Shown in pieces: positions 30,454 through 38,680 of a DNA stretch of 64,000 nucleotides. The notes below the pieces were generated by a model, which was not told the origin of the DNA, made no database searches, and worked only from the letters and a program-made list of their open reading frames with translations. Source of the DNA: Corallococcus sp. NCRR (GTDB lineage: Bacteria; Myxococcota; Myxococcia; Myxococcales; Myxococcaceae); assembly GCF_026965535.1 (NCBI RefSeq), contig NZ_CP114039.1:1364001-1428000 (forward strand). Direction: 5' to 3'. Positions within the stretch are counted from its first letter, which is position 1. Each line of letters opens with the position of its first letter. A program made the position numbers and the translations under genes.

Positions 30454-32993
30454 GTGGCCTGCTCCCGCGTGTTCCGGGGCGTTCCCGGCTCCGTGGCGCC
30501 CAACAGGCCGCTCAGGTGGCTCAAGCCCTCCACCTGCTCTCCGTGCAGCCGCGACAGCTGTCCCATCCGGCCCGCCACCTCCTTCACCTCCTGGGCGGTG
30601 ACGGCCATGGCGCGCGCCTGCTCCGCCGTGGTGCCGGCGATCTCCCTGGCGCGCATGCGCATGTCCTCCACCGACCGGCCCAACTGCTCGCTCACCGAGG
30701 CCTGCTCCTGGGCGGACCTCGCCACCGCCGCCACGCCCGTGGCCTGCTTCACGGCGGACGCGGTGAGCAGGGACAGGGCGTCTGACTGCTCATCCAGGGC
30801 GCGCGCGGTGGTCTTCGCCACCCGGCGCACCTCCTCCGCGCCGCGCACCAGCGACGTGAGCGCCTGGGCCTGCTCGTCCGTGGCGCGCGTCACCTCCTTG
30901 GCCAGGGTGGCCACCTGACGGCTGGCGAGCTCGCCCTGCTTGAGCGCGCGCGCCTGCTCCGACATGGCGCGCGTGGACTGGGCCACCTCCTTGCGCGTGG
31001 CCTCCATCGCCTTCGTCACCTCCTGCGCGGCCTTGGCCTGCTCCGCGATGCCGGTGAGCGTGCGCTGCGTGGAGGACGCCACCTCCTGCGCCGTGGCCCC
31101 CAGCGCCCCCACCTGCTGGCCCTGGGCCATCACCGCGCTGCTCACGCCCTGCACCAGCTGGCGCATCTGCGCGGTGCTCCGGGCCAGGTCCGTGGCGGCC
31201 TGGGCCTGCTCCTGCATCGCGCGCGACACCTTCTCCGCCACCTCCGTCAGCTGGTTGTTGGAGCGCACCGCGTCGCGCAGCGCCTTGGCCTGCTCCTGGG
31301 TGGCCTGGGTGGTCTGCCGCGCCATGCGCCGCATCTCCGAGCCGCCCTGGGTCAGCGCCTGCGCGGCCTGCGCCTGCTCCACCGCGGACGCGGCGATGAG
31401 CCGCCCCTGCTCGCTCACCTTCGCCGTGGCCTGCACCAGCGCCTGCACCGCCTGCACCTGCTCCGTCGACGCGCGCGACGCCTCGCGCACGTTCGAGCCC
31501 AGGTCCTCCACGCCCTTGAGGATGGTGCCCAGCGCGCGCTCCGCGTCCCCCGCCAGCGCCGCGCCCTCGTCCGCCGCGCGCACGCCCTCGCCGTTGGCCA
31601 CCGCCGCCTCGCGCGCCGTCGTCTGGAGCCCCCGGACGATCTTGGCCACGTCGCTGCTGGCCGCCGCCGCGCGGTCCGCCAGGGCGCGGATCTCCTCCGC
31701 CACCACCGCGAAGCCGCGGCCGTGCTCGCCCGCGCGCGCCGCCTCGATGCTGGCGTTGAGCGACAGGAGGTTGGTGCGGTCCGCGATGAGGTTGATGGTC
31801 TGCACGATGTCGCCAATCTCCTCGGCGCGCCGGCCCATCTCCTTCATCACCCCGGACGATTCCACGATGGACTGGCGGATGCGGCCGAAGCCCGCGATGG
31901 AGCGCGCCACGGTGGCGCCGCCCTCGCGCGCGCTCGTGCCCACGCGCTCCGCGGCCTGCCGCGCCTCGTCCGTCAGCTGCGCCGCGCGGCGCGTGGAGGA
32001 CTCCAGCTGCGAGGACGCGGTGGCGCTGGTGGACGCCAGGCCGTTGATGCTCTCCGCCGCGCGGGCCACCGCCTGGGCGGAGCGCGACAGCTGCTCGATG
32101 GTGGCCGCGTTGGCGTCCACCACGGCGGCGTTCTTCTCCGCGGTGGCGGCCACCTCCTCCACGCTGGCGGCCACCTCCTGCACGGTGGACGCGGTGGTGA
32201 CGGCGCTCGCCTCCAGGGTGCGCGTGTGCTCGGCGACGCCGCGCACGCTGCGGGCCACCTGCTCCGTGGCGGAGGCCGTCTCCTCCACGCTGCTGGCCAT
32301 GGTGGCCGCGTCGCGCACCACGTCCTGGAGCGTCTTGCCCAGGAACACCACGGCGCCGGACACCTGGCCCATGCGCTCGCCCACGCCCTGCGCGTCCGAG
32401 GCCAGCCGGTTGATGCCCTTGGACATCTCTTCAATGGTGGCGGCGACCTCTTCCGTGGTGGCGGCGCTGGTCTGGTTGCGCGACACCAGGTCCTCCACCG
32501 TGGCGGTCATCTCCTGCATGCTCGCCAGCAGCTCCTCGCTGGAGGCGGCCAGGTCCTCCGCGTTGGCGCTCACGCCCTTCACCGAGCGCGCCACCTCCTC
32601 CAGCGTGGAGGCCGTCACGTCCGCGGTGGAGGCGAGCATGCCCGCGTCCTTGCGCACGCTGGACACCGACGCCGTCACCTCCTGCATCGTGGCCGCGGTG
32701 GTCTCCGCTTCCACCTGCACGCCCTTCGCCGCGTCGCCCACGGACGCCTGGCCGCGCACCAGCGACTGCACCGCGATGCTCGTCTGCTCCACCTGCGAGG
32801 CCACGGACTCGATGGCGGTGCGCACCTGCTCGCTCGCCGCCGCCTGCTCGTTGCCCGCGGCCGCGAGCCGCGCCGCCAGCTGTTCGGTGGACTTCACCAG
32901 CCCCACGCCTTCCGCCACCTGGAGCGCGGCGCGCTCCGCCAGCGCGCGAGCATCCTCCAGCTTCCGCACGCTGTTACCGTTGTCCGTCGACAT
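30450..32993 (-). CDS. Very long soluble methyl-accepting chemotaxis protein
   Basis: The 847-residue receptor has no membrane segment and no sensor domain that I can see. It is all heptad-patterned coiled coil. The signalling tip ([18 protein letters not shown], then [16 protein letters not shown]) sits near residue 417, almost exactly mid-protein, leaving two arms of about 400 residues. The N-terminal arm repeats TAST-EEVA-SV-type units. The C-terminal arm repeats EQA-A units ([27 protein letters not shown]). A normal MCP signalling domain has arms of roughly 130-220 residues. Cytoplasmic receptors such as FrzCD are known in myxobacteria, but they are much shorter. The gene overlaps cheW by 20 bases and the HEAT gene by four. 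Confidence 0.9.
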   Translation of the reverse strand: MSTDNGNSVRKLEDARALAERAALQVAEGVGLVKSTEQLAARLAAAGNEQAAASEQVRTAIESVASQVEQTSIAVQSLVRGQASVGDAAKGVQVEAETTAATMQEVTASVSSVRKDAGMLASTADVTASTLEEVARSVKGVSANAEDLAASSEELLASMQEMTATVEDLVSRNQTSAATTEEVAATIEEMSKGINRLASDAQGVGERMGQVSGAVVFLGKTLQDVVRDAATMASSVEETASATEQVARSVRGVAEHTRTLEASAVTTASTVQEVAASVEEVAATAEKNAAVVDANAATIEQLSRSAQAVARAAESINGLASTSATASSQLESSTRRAAQLTDEARQAAERVGTSAREGGATVARSIAGFGRIRQSIVESSGVMKEMGRRAEEIGDIVQTINLIADRTNLLSLNASIEAARAGEHGRGFAVVAEEIRALADRAAAASSDVAKIVRGLQTTAREAAVANGEGVRAADEGAALAGDAERALGTILKGVEDLGSNVREASRASTEQVQAVQALVQATAKVSEQGRLIAASAVEQAQAAQALTQGGSEMRRMARQTTQATQEQAKALRDAVRSNNQLTEVAEKVSRAMQEQAQAATDLARSTAQMRQLVQGVSSAVMAQGQQVGALGATAQEVASSTQRTLTGIAEQAKAAQEVTKAMEATRKEVAQSTRAMSEQARALKQGELASRQVATLAKEVTRATDEQAQALTSLVRGAEEVRRVAKTTARALDEQSDALSLLTASAVKQATGVAAVARSAQEQASVSEQLGRSVEDMRMRAREIAGTTAEQARAMAVTAQEVKEVAGRMGQLSRLHGEQVEGLSHLSGLLGATEPGTPRNTREQAT

Positions 32994-33420
32994 CCGCCGC
33001 CTCCTCCCCCACCACCCGGGGGAAATCGATGAGCATCACCAGCCGCGGGCCCACTTGCGCCACGGCCTTCACGAACCCCTTCGCGCCCTCCACCACCATG
33101 GGTGGGGGCGGCTGGATGGTGCGGGGGTCCAGCTTCAACACCTCGCGGGCGCTGTCCACGAGCAGCCCCACGGTGCGCTCGCCCAACTGCCCCACCACCA
33201 CCCGCGAATCCAGGGACTGCGTCCCCGCCGGCAGCCCGAAGCGGACGCGCGCGTCCACCACCGGGATGACCCGGCCACGCACCTGCACCAGGCCGGCCAC
33301 GTGCGGAGGCGCCCCGGGCACCGGCGTCGCGCCGGTGAAGGACTCCATCTGCACCACGTCCGCCGCGGGCATCGCGTATTCGGTCCCGTCCACCTTGAAC
33401 AGCACGTGCAGCACGTTCAT
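32974..33420 (-). CDS. cheW: CheW coupling protein of the second chemosensory operon
   Basis: The 148-residue CheW has [38 protein letters not shown] and a final [10 protein letters not shown] strand. The start at 33420 overlaps the cheA stop (ATGA), and the stop overlaps the long MCP by 20 bases. It links that soluble receptor to CheA in the cytoplasm. A poly-Pro insert (IQPPPPM) lies in the loop before the last helix. Confidence 0.93.
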   Translation of the reverse strand: MNVLHVLFKVDGTEYAMPAADVVQMESFTGATPVPGAPPHVAGLVQVRGRVIPVVDARVRFGLPAGTQSLDSRVVVGQLGERTVGLLVDSAREVLKLDPRTIQPPPPMVVEGAKGFVKAVAQVGPRLVMLIDFPRVVGEEAADVDGQR

Positions 33421-35492
33421 GACACCCACTCCCCTGCTGCCCGTGACGCCCGCTTGCGGCGGCCCACGCGGGCCGCGCCCAGCGTGCCCAGGTCCAGCAC
33501 CAGCGTGGGCTGCCCGTCGCCCAGGTCCGTGGCGCCCGCCACGCCCGGCACGCGCACGAGCGGGTCCTCCAGCGGCCGCAGGACGATCTCCTGCTGTCCC
33601 ACCAGCCGGTCCACCGCGAAGGCCACCGGCTCTCCGCGCTGGCGCACGATGAGCGCCTTGGCGCCCTGGCCCGCCGCGCTGGCGTTCACGGGCGCATCCA
33701 GCAGCCGCGCCAGCGACACCAGCGGCACCGCCGCGCCCCGGCGCTCCACCAGCCCCACGCCGTCCGCGCCCGCGGGGCGCACCACGCCGGTGACGTCGAT
33801 GAGCTCCTCCACGGTGCCCACCGCGACGGCATAACGCCGGCCCGCGCATTCAAAGACGATGGCGTCCATCAGCGTCACCGTCAGGGGGACGCACACGGTG
33901 AAGGTGGTGCCCACGCCCTTGCGCGTGTCCATGCTCAACTCGCCGCCCAGCTGCTCCACGACGATGCGGCGCACGATGTCCATGCCCATGCCCCGGCCGC
34001 TGGTGCGCGTGGCCTCCTGGCGCGTGGACAGGCCGGGCCGGCACAGCAGGTCCAACAGCGCGTCCACGGAGTCCGGCACGGGCGCGTTCGCCGCCTTCGC
34101 CACCGCCTTCGCGTCCACGCCGCGCCCGTCGTCGCGCAGGGTGATTTCCAGCTGGCCGCTGGCGCGCGCGTGGCAGGTGAGGCGCACCAGCCCCTCGGCG
34201 GGCTTGTTCGCGGCCTGGCGCTCCTCGGGGGACTCCAGCGCGTGGTCCACGGCGTTGCGCACCAGGTGCACCAGCGCGGGCAGCAGCCGGTCCGCCACCG
34301 CCTTGTCCAGCTCCGCGTCGCCCACGTCCAATTCCAGCCGCACCGCCTTGCCCGTGGCCCGGCGCAGACCGCGCACCAGAAGGGGCAGCCGCTCCAGCAC
34401 GTCCCCCACGCGCACCATGCGCAGCCGCAGGATGGCCGAGCGCAGGTCGCGCAGCTGCCGGCCGTTCTCCTGGAGGATGGCGGTGATTTCCCGCGTGGGC
34501 GCCCCCGCCTGGGTGAGCGCCGCCACCGCGCGCGTCAGCCGCGAGCGGTTGACCACGAGCGCCGCCAGCCACTCCATGGCCTCGTCCAGCCGGGACACCT
34601 CCACGCGCAGCAGGCCTCCGCCCCGGCGCACCTCCGGCTCGTCCAGCTCCTCTTCAAGGACGGCGGCGCCGGGCAGGTCCGCCACGTCCCCGGGAGCCCC
34701 TTGCGCGGGCGGGGCCTCCGCGGGCGCGGGCGCCTCCAGCGAGCGCACCGTGGCGGGAGCGCCGCCCACGGCGTCCAGCAGCACGGCGTCCTCCGCGCGG
34801 GTGATGAGCAGCAGCGCGAACGCGAGCGACGCGCCCCCCGCGGCGGCGCCGGACAGGGGCAGCACCTTCACGATGTCCGCGAGCTTCGCCACGCGCTCGC
34901 GCACGGTGTTGATGGTGAGGCCCTTCGCCGCGCGCTCCGACGACGGCACGAAGTCCAGCCGCAGCGCGCGCTGGCCCTCGGCGAGCCCGCCCTCCAGCTG
35001 CTCGCGCTCGGACGGGGCCAGGCGGGAGGCGAACGACGCCTCCGCGTCCAGCTTCACGGACCGGGCCCGCTTGGGCACCGCGTCCCGCACCTGCGGCCCC
35101 AGCGCCTCCAGCCGCTCCAGCAGGTTCGCGGGCGCGGGCGACGCCGGCTTCCCGGCGCCCAGCTGCCGCACGCGCAGCTCGATGGCGCGCAGACCCTCCA
35201 CCAGCGGCTCCACGCTGGACTCGGGCAGCCGGCCGCCGGCCTGGTCCGCCAGCCGCAGCGACGCCTCCATCCAGTGCGCCAGGGAGACGACGGCCTCCAC
35301 GTCCACCATGGCGGACAGGCCCTTGAGCGTGTGCAGCGCGCGGAACAACTCGCGCACCGCGCGGGGCTGGGCCTGCCCCTTGCGCACGGCCTCCTCCACC
35401 GCGAGCAGGTCCTTCTGCGCGGAGGCGAGCAACTCGTCCGCCTCCGCCAGGTAGGCAGGGAGGAACTCCGCGAACTCCCCTGTTCCGGTCAC
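33417..35492 (-). CDS. cheA: CheA histidine kinase of the second chemosensory operon
   Basis: The 691-residue kinase has an Hpt domain (His54 in FRALHTLKGLSAM), a long linker region (about 130-270, variable, Ala/Pro-rich in part), a P3 helix pair around 330-380, an HATPase (LVRNAVDHALE, LRDDGRGVDAKAV, TSGRGMGMDIVRRIV) and a CheW-like P5 domain. Unlike the CheA at 10412 it carries no fused receiver; instead a separate receiver gene overlaps its GTG start (GTGA) and is its likely partner. Confidence 0.93.
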   Translation of the reverse strand: MTGTGEFAEFLPAYLAEADELLASAQKDLLAVEEAVRKGQAQPRAVRELFRALHTLKGLSAMVDVEAVVSLAHWMEASLRLADQAGGRLPESSVEPLVEGLRAIELRVRQLGAGKPASPAPANLLERLEALGPQVRDAVPKRARSVKLDAEASFASRLAPSEREQLEGGLAEGQRALRLDFVPSSERAAKGLTINTVRERVAKLADIVKVLPLSGAAAGGASLAFALLLITRAEDAVLLDAVGGAPATVRSLEAPAPAEAPPAQGAPGDVADLPGAAVLEEELDEPEVRRGGGLLRVEVSRLDEAMEWLAALVVNRSRLTRAVAALTQAGAPTREITAILQENGRQLRDLRSAILRLRMVRVGDVLERLPLLVRGLRRATGKAVRLELDVGDAELDKAVADRLLPALVHLVRNAVDHALESPEERQAANKPAEGLVRLTCHARASGQLEITLRDDGRGVDAKAVAKAANAPVPDSVDALLDLLCRPGLSTRQEATRTSGRGMGMDIVRRIVVEQLGGELSMDTRKGVGTTFTVCVPLTVTLMDAIVFECAGRRYAVAVGTVEELIDVTGVVRPAGADGVGLVERRGAAVPLVSLARLLDAPVNASAAGQGAKALIVRQRGEPVAFAVDRLVGQQEIVLRPLEDPLVRVPGVAGATDLGDGQPTLVLDLGTLGAARVGRRKRASRAAGEWVS

Positions 35493-35881
35493 CCGCGCGG
35501 CGCCTCGGCCGGAGCTTTCTCCAGGAGGGCGCGGGCGGCGCCCTGGATGGAGTCCGGCGTGAAGGGCTTGGTCATGAAGCGGTCCGCGCCGGCCTGCAGC
35601 GCGCGCTCGCGGGACGCCTCGTCGCCGCGCGTGGTGACGATGATGATGGGCAGGTTGCGCAGGTGGTCCTGGCCGCGCACGAACTCCACCACCTCGATGC
35701 CGCCGATGTCCGGCATGTTGAGGTCCAGGACGAGCAGGTCGTACGGCTTGAGCGACAGCTGCTCGATGGCCTCCAACCCGCTGGACGCCTGGGTGAAGCG
35801 GCTGTCCGGATAGGGCCGCAGGCAGGCGACCACCATGTCGCGCATCACCTTGCTGTCATCAACGACGAGTACCTCGGGCAT
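35489..35881 (-). CDS. CheY-like receiver, first gene of the second chemosensory operon
   Basis: The 130-residue receiver has VLVVDDSKVMRDM, acceptor Asp53 in LVLDLNMPDIGG, the conserved Thr in IIIVTTRGDEAS and Lys in MTKPFTPD. The ATG at 35881 follows AGAGGA at a proper distance and is preferred over an in-frame start 15 bases earlier. It overlaps cheA by four bases, so CheA-to-receiver phosphotransfer is the natural reading. A 201-base divergent region separates it from the kinase gene at 36083 and must hold the promoter of the whole operon. Confidence 0.92.
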   Translation of the reverse strand: MPEVLVVDDSKVMRDMVVACLRPYPDSRFTQASSGLEAIEQLSLKPYDLLVLDLNMPDIGGIEVVEFVRGQDHLRNLPIIIVTTRGDEASRERALQAGADRFMTKPFTPDSIQGAARALLEKAPAEAPRG

Positions 35882-36065
35882 GGCGTCCTCTGGCAACGGC
35901 CGGCCAAGCTAGATCGATTCCGACCCGCTGAAAGAAATGAGTCATCCGGCGCGCGTTGAACGTTGGCTGGTCCACGCCCGCTCCAGACGGTGTGCCACGA
36001 CAGGCGACGAAGCGCCACGACCGCCCGCACATCCGGCACCCTGCGCCCTCCCGTTTTCCGCTCCA

Positions 36066-36078
36066 GGAATTGAATTCC
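36066..36078 (+). promoter_or_regulatory. 13-base perfect dyad over the ribosome site of the next gene
   Basis: GGAATTGAATTCC is a perfect 6-1-6 dyad that ends four bases before the ATG at 36083 and includes its AGGAA ribosome site. It is AT-rich within GC-rich surroundings. A protein bound here would block translation start or transcription; the function is inferred. Confidence 0.4.
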
Positions 36079-36082
36079 AACC

Positions 36083-37627
36083 ATGCGCCCGCCTCCTCCA
36101 CCCGACGCCTTCTTCCCCCGCCCGCTGGGACCGCCTCCACTTCCCTTGGAGCACGCACCTTGCGTCTGGGTGGTGGATGACAGCGCCAGCGAGGCGCGCC
36201 TCATCAAGGCCGCGCTGGGAACGGGATTCCGGGTGGAGACGTTCCCGGACGGCGCCGCGATGCTCGAAAGGCTGCACGCCGGGCGGGCACCGGACGTGGT
36301 GGTCTTGGATTGGGAAATGCCGGGAATGTCCGGCCCGGAAGTCTGTCAATTCCTGCGCGGCCAGCAGGAGACCCAGGCCCTGCCGGTGCTGCTGCTCACC
36401 TCGCACGGCCGGCCGGAGGACCTGGTGCAGGGCCTGCGCGCGGGCGCCAACGACTACGTGGCCAAGCCCTTCCGCACGGAGGAGGTGCGCGCGCGGGTGG
36501 ACGCGCTCGCGCGCACCAAGCGGCTGGTGGACGACGTGCGGCGCGCCAGCGAGGAGAAGGCGGAGGTGTTCGCGCAACTGGACGCGCTGCTCACGTCCTC
36601 GCCCGTGGGCATGTCGCTGCTGGACCGGGACCTGCGCTTCGTGCGCGTCAACGCACGCATGGCGAAGCTGGACGGGTTGCCCCTGGACGCCTATTCGGGC
36701 CGGACGCTGGCGGAGGTCCTGCCCCGCCTGGCCGACCGGCTGGAGCCGCTGCTCCGCCGCGTCATCGAGACGGGTGAGCCCGTGGAGGAGCTGGGCTTCA
36801 CGCTGGCACACCCGGACGCGCCTCACGGCGAGTTGTACGTGATGGCCAGCTACCACCCGGTGCGCACCTCCCGGGGCGAGGTGGTGGGCGTGGGCACCGC
36901 GCTGGTGGACGTCACCCGGCACAAGCAGGCGGAAGCGGAGCTGCGCGCGACCGCGGAGTTCCGCGAGCGCCTCCTGGGCATCGTGGGCCACGACCTGCGC
37001 AACCCCCTCCACTCCATCCGCATGGGCGCCAGCTTCCTCGTCGCCAGCGAGCAACTGCCCCCGCCGCTGGTGCGCACCGCCAGCCGCATCATCCACAGCA
37101 CGGACCGGATGACGCGGATGATCACCGAGTTGCTCGACTTCACCCGCAGCCGGCTGGGCGGCGGCATCCCGCTGACCCCGGGCGCCACGGACCTGGGCCA
37201 GGTGGCGCGACAGGTGGTGGAGGAGCTGGAGCTGGCACACCCGAACCGCACCGTGAAGCTGACGGCCACGGGCCCCCTCACGGGGAGCTGGGACGCGGAC
37301 CGGCTGGCGCAGGTGCTGAGCAACCTGGTGGGCAACGCGCTCCAGTACAGCCCCCCGGAGGCCAGCGTGGAGCTGGCGCTCGTGGGCGAGCCGGAGCACG
37401 CCATCGCGCGGGTGAGCAACCCGGGAGAGGCCATCGCGCCGGAGGACCTGGAGACCCTGTTCCACCCCTTCCAGCGCGCGCGCACCGGCGCCCACGTCCC
37501 GTCCGGCCTGGGCCTGGGCCTCTTCATCTCCGACCAGATTGCCCGGGGCCACCGGGGCACGCTCACCGTGACCTCGGACTCACAGCAGACGGTCTTCACC
37601 CTCACGCTGCCGCGCGGAGGGGCATGA
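36083..37627 (+). CDS. Hybrid histidine kinase: receiver-PAS-kinase
   Basis: This 514-residue soluble protein starts with a Pro-rich leader (about 25 residues). A receiver follows (VWVVDDSASEARL, acceptor Asp76 in VVLDWEMPGMSG, Lys in VAKPFR), then a PAS domain (about 165-285, TSSPVGMSLLDRDLRFVRVN), an H-box LLGIVGHDLRNPLHSIRM with His303 and an HATPase (LVGNALQYSPPEAS, GLGLGLFISDQIARGH). An N-terminal receiver ahead of the kinase suggests it takes input from another kinase. It is divergent from the second che operon, and its stop overlaps the next receiver gene by four bases (ATGA), so these two are co-expressed. Confidence 0.92.
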   Translation: MRPPPPPDAFFPRPLGPPPLPLEHAPCVWVVDDSASEARLIKAALGTGFRVETFPDGAAMLERLHAGRAPDVVVLDWEMPGMSGPEVCQFLRGQQETQALPVLLLTSHGRPEDLVQGLRAGANDYVAKPFRTEEVRARVDALARTKRLVDDVRRASEEKAEVFAQLDALLTSSPVGMSLLDRDLRFVRVNARMAKLDGLPLDAYSGRTLAEVLPRLADRLEPLLRRVIETGEPVEELGFTLAHPDAPHGELYVMASYHPVRTSRGEVVGVGTALVDVTRHKQAEAELRATAEFRERLLGIVGHDLRNPLHSIRMGASFLVASEQLPPPLVRTASRIIHSTDRMTRMITELLDFTRSRLGGGIPLTPGATDLGQVARQVVEELELAHPNRTVKLTATGPLTGSWDADRLAQVLSNLVGNALQYSPPEASVELALVGEPEHAIARVSNPGEAIAPEDLETLFHPFQRARTGAHVPSGLGLGLFISDQIARGHRGTLTVTSDSQQTVFTLTLPRGGA

Positions 37628-38103
37628 GTCACGACGGACGCGCGACGCCCCGCTCCCGCGCCGCCCGGCCATCCAGACCCACGAGCCCCCTGGAAACGCC
37701 GGGGCCCGTGCCCTACGGTGGAAGCGTGTCCATCTCGCAACACCGCACCACCCTGCTCCTCGTGGAGAACAACGAGGACGTCCGCGAGGCGCTGCGCGAA
37801 ATCCTGGAGTCCGAGGGCTACCGCGTCCTCACGGCGGCGAACGGCCAGGACGCGCTGAACCTGCTGGCGGAGCAGGAGCGGATGCCCGCCCTCGTCCTGT
37901 TGGACCTGGTGATGCCGGTGATGGACGGCCACGCCTTCATCGAACACCTGCGAGGCACGGGCGCGCTCGCGCTCACGCAGGTGCTGGTGCTGACGGCGCA
38001 CCCCACCCTGCCCCTGCCGCAGGGCGTGGCGGGACGTCTGGGCAAGCCGGTGAAGCTGGAGGAGCTGCTGGACGCCATCGCGGTGCATACCGCGTCCGCG
38101 TGA
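37624..38103 (+). CDS. Single-domain receiver coupled to the hybrid kinase
   Basis: The 159-residue receiver has acceptor Asp94 in LVLLDLVMPVMDG and Lys in LGKPVKL. The usual acidic pair at the first strand is changed: it reads LLLVENNEDVREAL, with Glu-Asn in place of Asp-Asp, which may weaken Mg2+ binding. The start at 37624 is favoured by ATGA overlap and by GGAGG just upstream, though it gives a 40-residue Pro/Arg-rich leader; GTG 37726 would give a standard-length receiver. Probable partner of the kinase it overlaps. Confidence 0.85.
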   Translation: MSHDGRATPRSRAARPSRPTSPLETPGPVPYGGSVSISQHRTTLLLVENNEDVREALREILESEGYRVLTAANGQDALNLLAEQERMPALVLLDLVMPVMDGHAFIEHLRGTGALALTQVLVLTAHPTLPLPQGVAGRLGKPVKLEELLDAIAVHTASA

Positions 38104-38113
38104 CGCAGGGAAC

Positions 38114-38494
38114 TCAGGCGGCGGCGGGACAGTGCCGCGCCACCATGGCCAGGAGCTCCGCGATGTCCACGGGCTTGCGCAAGAGGCCCACCGTGCCCGG
38201 CGGAGCCTTGGCGGAGAAGTGCGCGGTGAGCATCAGCACGGGCAGCTCGCGGTAGCGCTCGTCCTCCCGCAGCCGGTGGAGGAACTCGTGTCCGTCCATC
38301 ACCGGCATCATCAGGTCCAACAGCACCAGGCAGGGCTGCTCGTCGTTGGCGGCGAGGACGTCCAGCGCGGCCTGGCCGTTGGCGGCCTGGAGCACCGTGT
38401 AGTCCTCCATCTCCAGCAGCTCCGCCACGACCTCGCGCAGGTCCGGTTCGTCGTCGACGATGAGGATGATGGAACGCGAGGGGGTGCTGCTCAC
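38114..38494 (-). CDS. Single-domain response regulator
   Basis: The 126-residue receiver has ILIVDDEPDLREVV, acceptor Asp60 in LVLLDLMMPVMDG and Lys in LLRKPVDIAEL. It closely resembles the receiver at 37624 in the LLDL-MPVMDGH-F block and is convergent with it, ten bases apart, suggesting an inverted duplication. It is divergent from the large PAS kinase at 38681 across 186 bases, a likely functional partner. Confidence 0.9.
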   Translation of the reverse strand: MSSTPSRSIILIVDDEPDLREVVAELLEMEDYTVLQAANGQAALDVLAANDEQPCLVLLDLMMPVMDGHEFLHRLREDERYRELPVLMLTAHFSAKAPPGTVGLLRKPVDIAELLAMVARHCPAAA

Positions 38495-38680
38495 GGGCGG
38501 CAGCCTACGCAGGTATTGCTACGAGCGCCAAGGAAGTCGTGCCTCCGGCCCTCACGGCGCGCGGTGATTCTCACGCGGAGCAGGCCCCCACCCGTCCGGC
38601 TGTCGGGAATCGAGAGCGAAACCAGGCGGGCCGGTTGCACCGGGAGGCCCGAGCCCCTAACCCCCTCCTCTACGGACCCA

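Noticed and set aside
38132-38680. 183-codon upstream extension of the large PAS kinase
   Set aside because: It overlaps the receiver on the other strand, is rich in His/Gln/Arg and has no domain; the conserved N-terminus starts at 38681.
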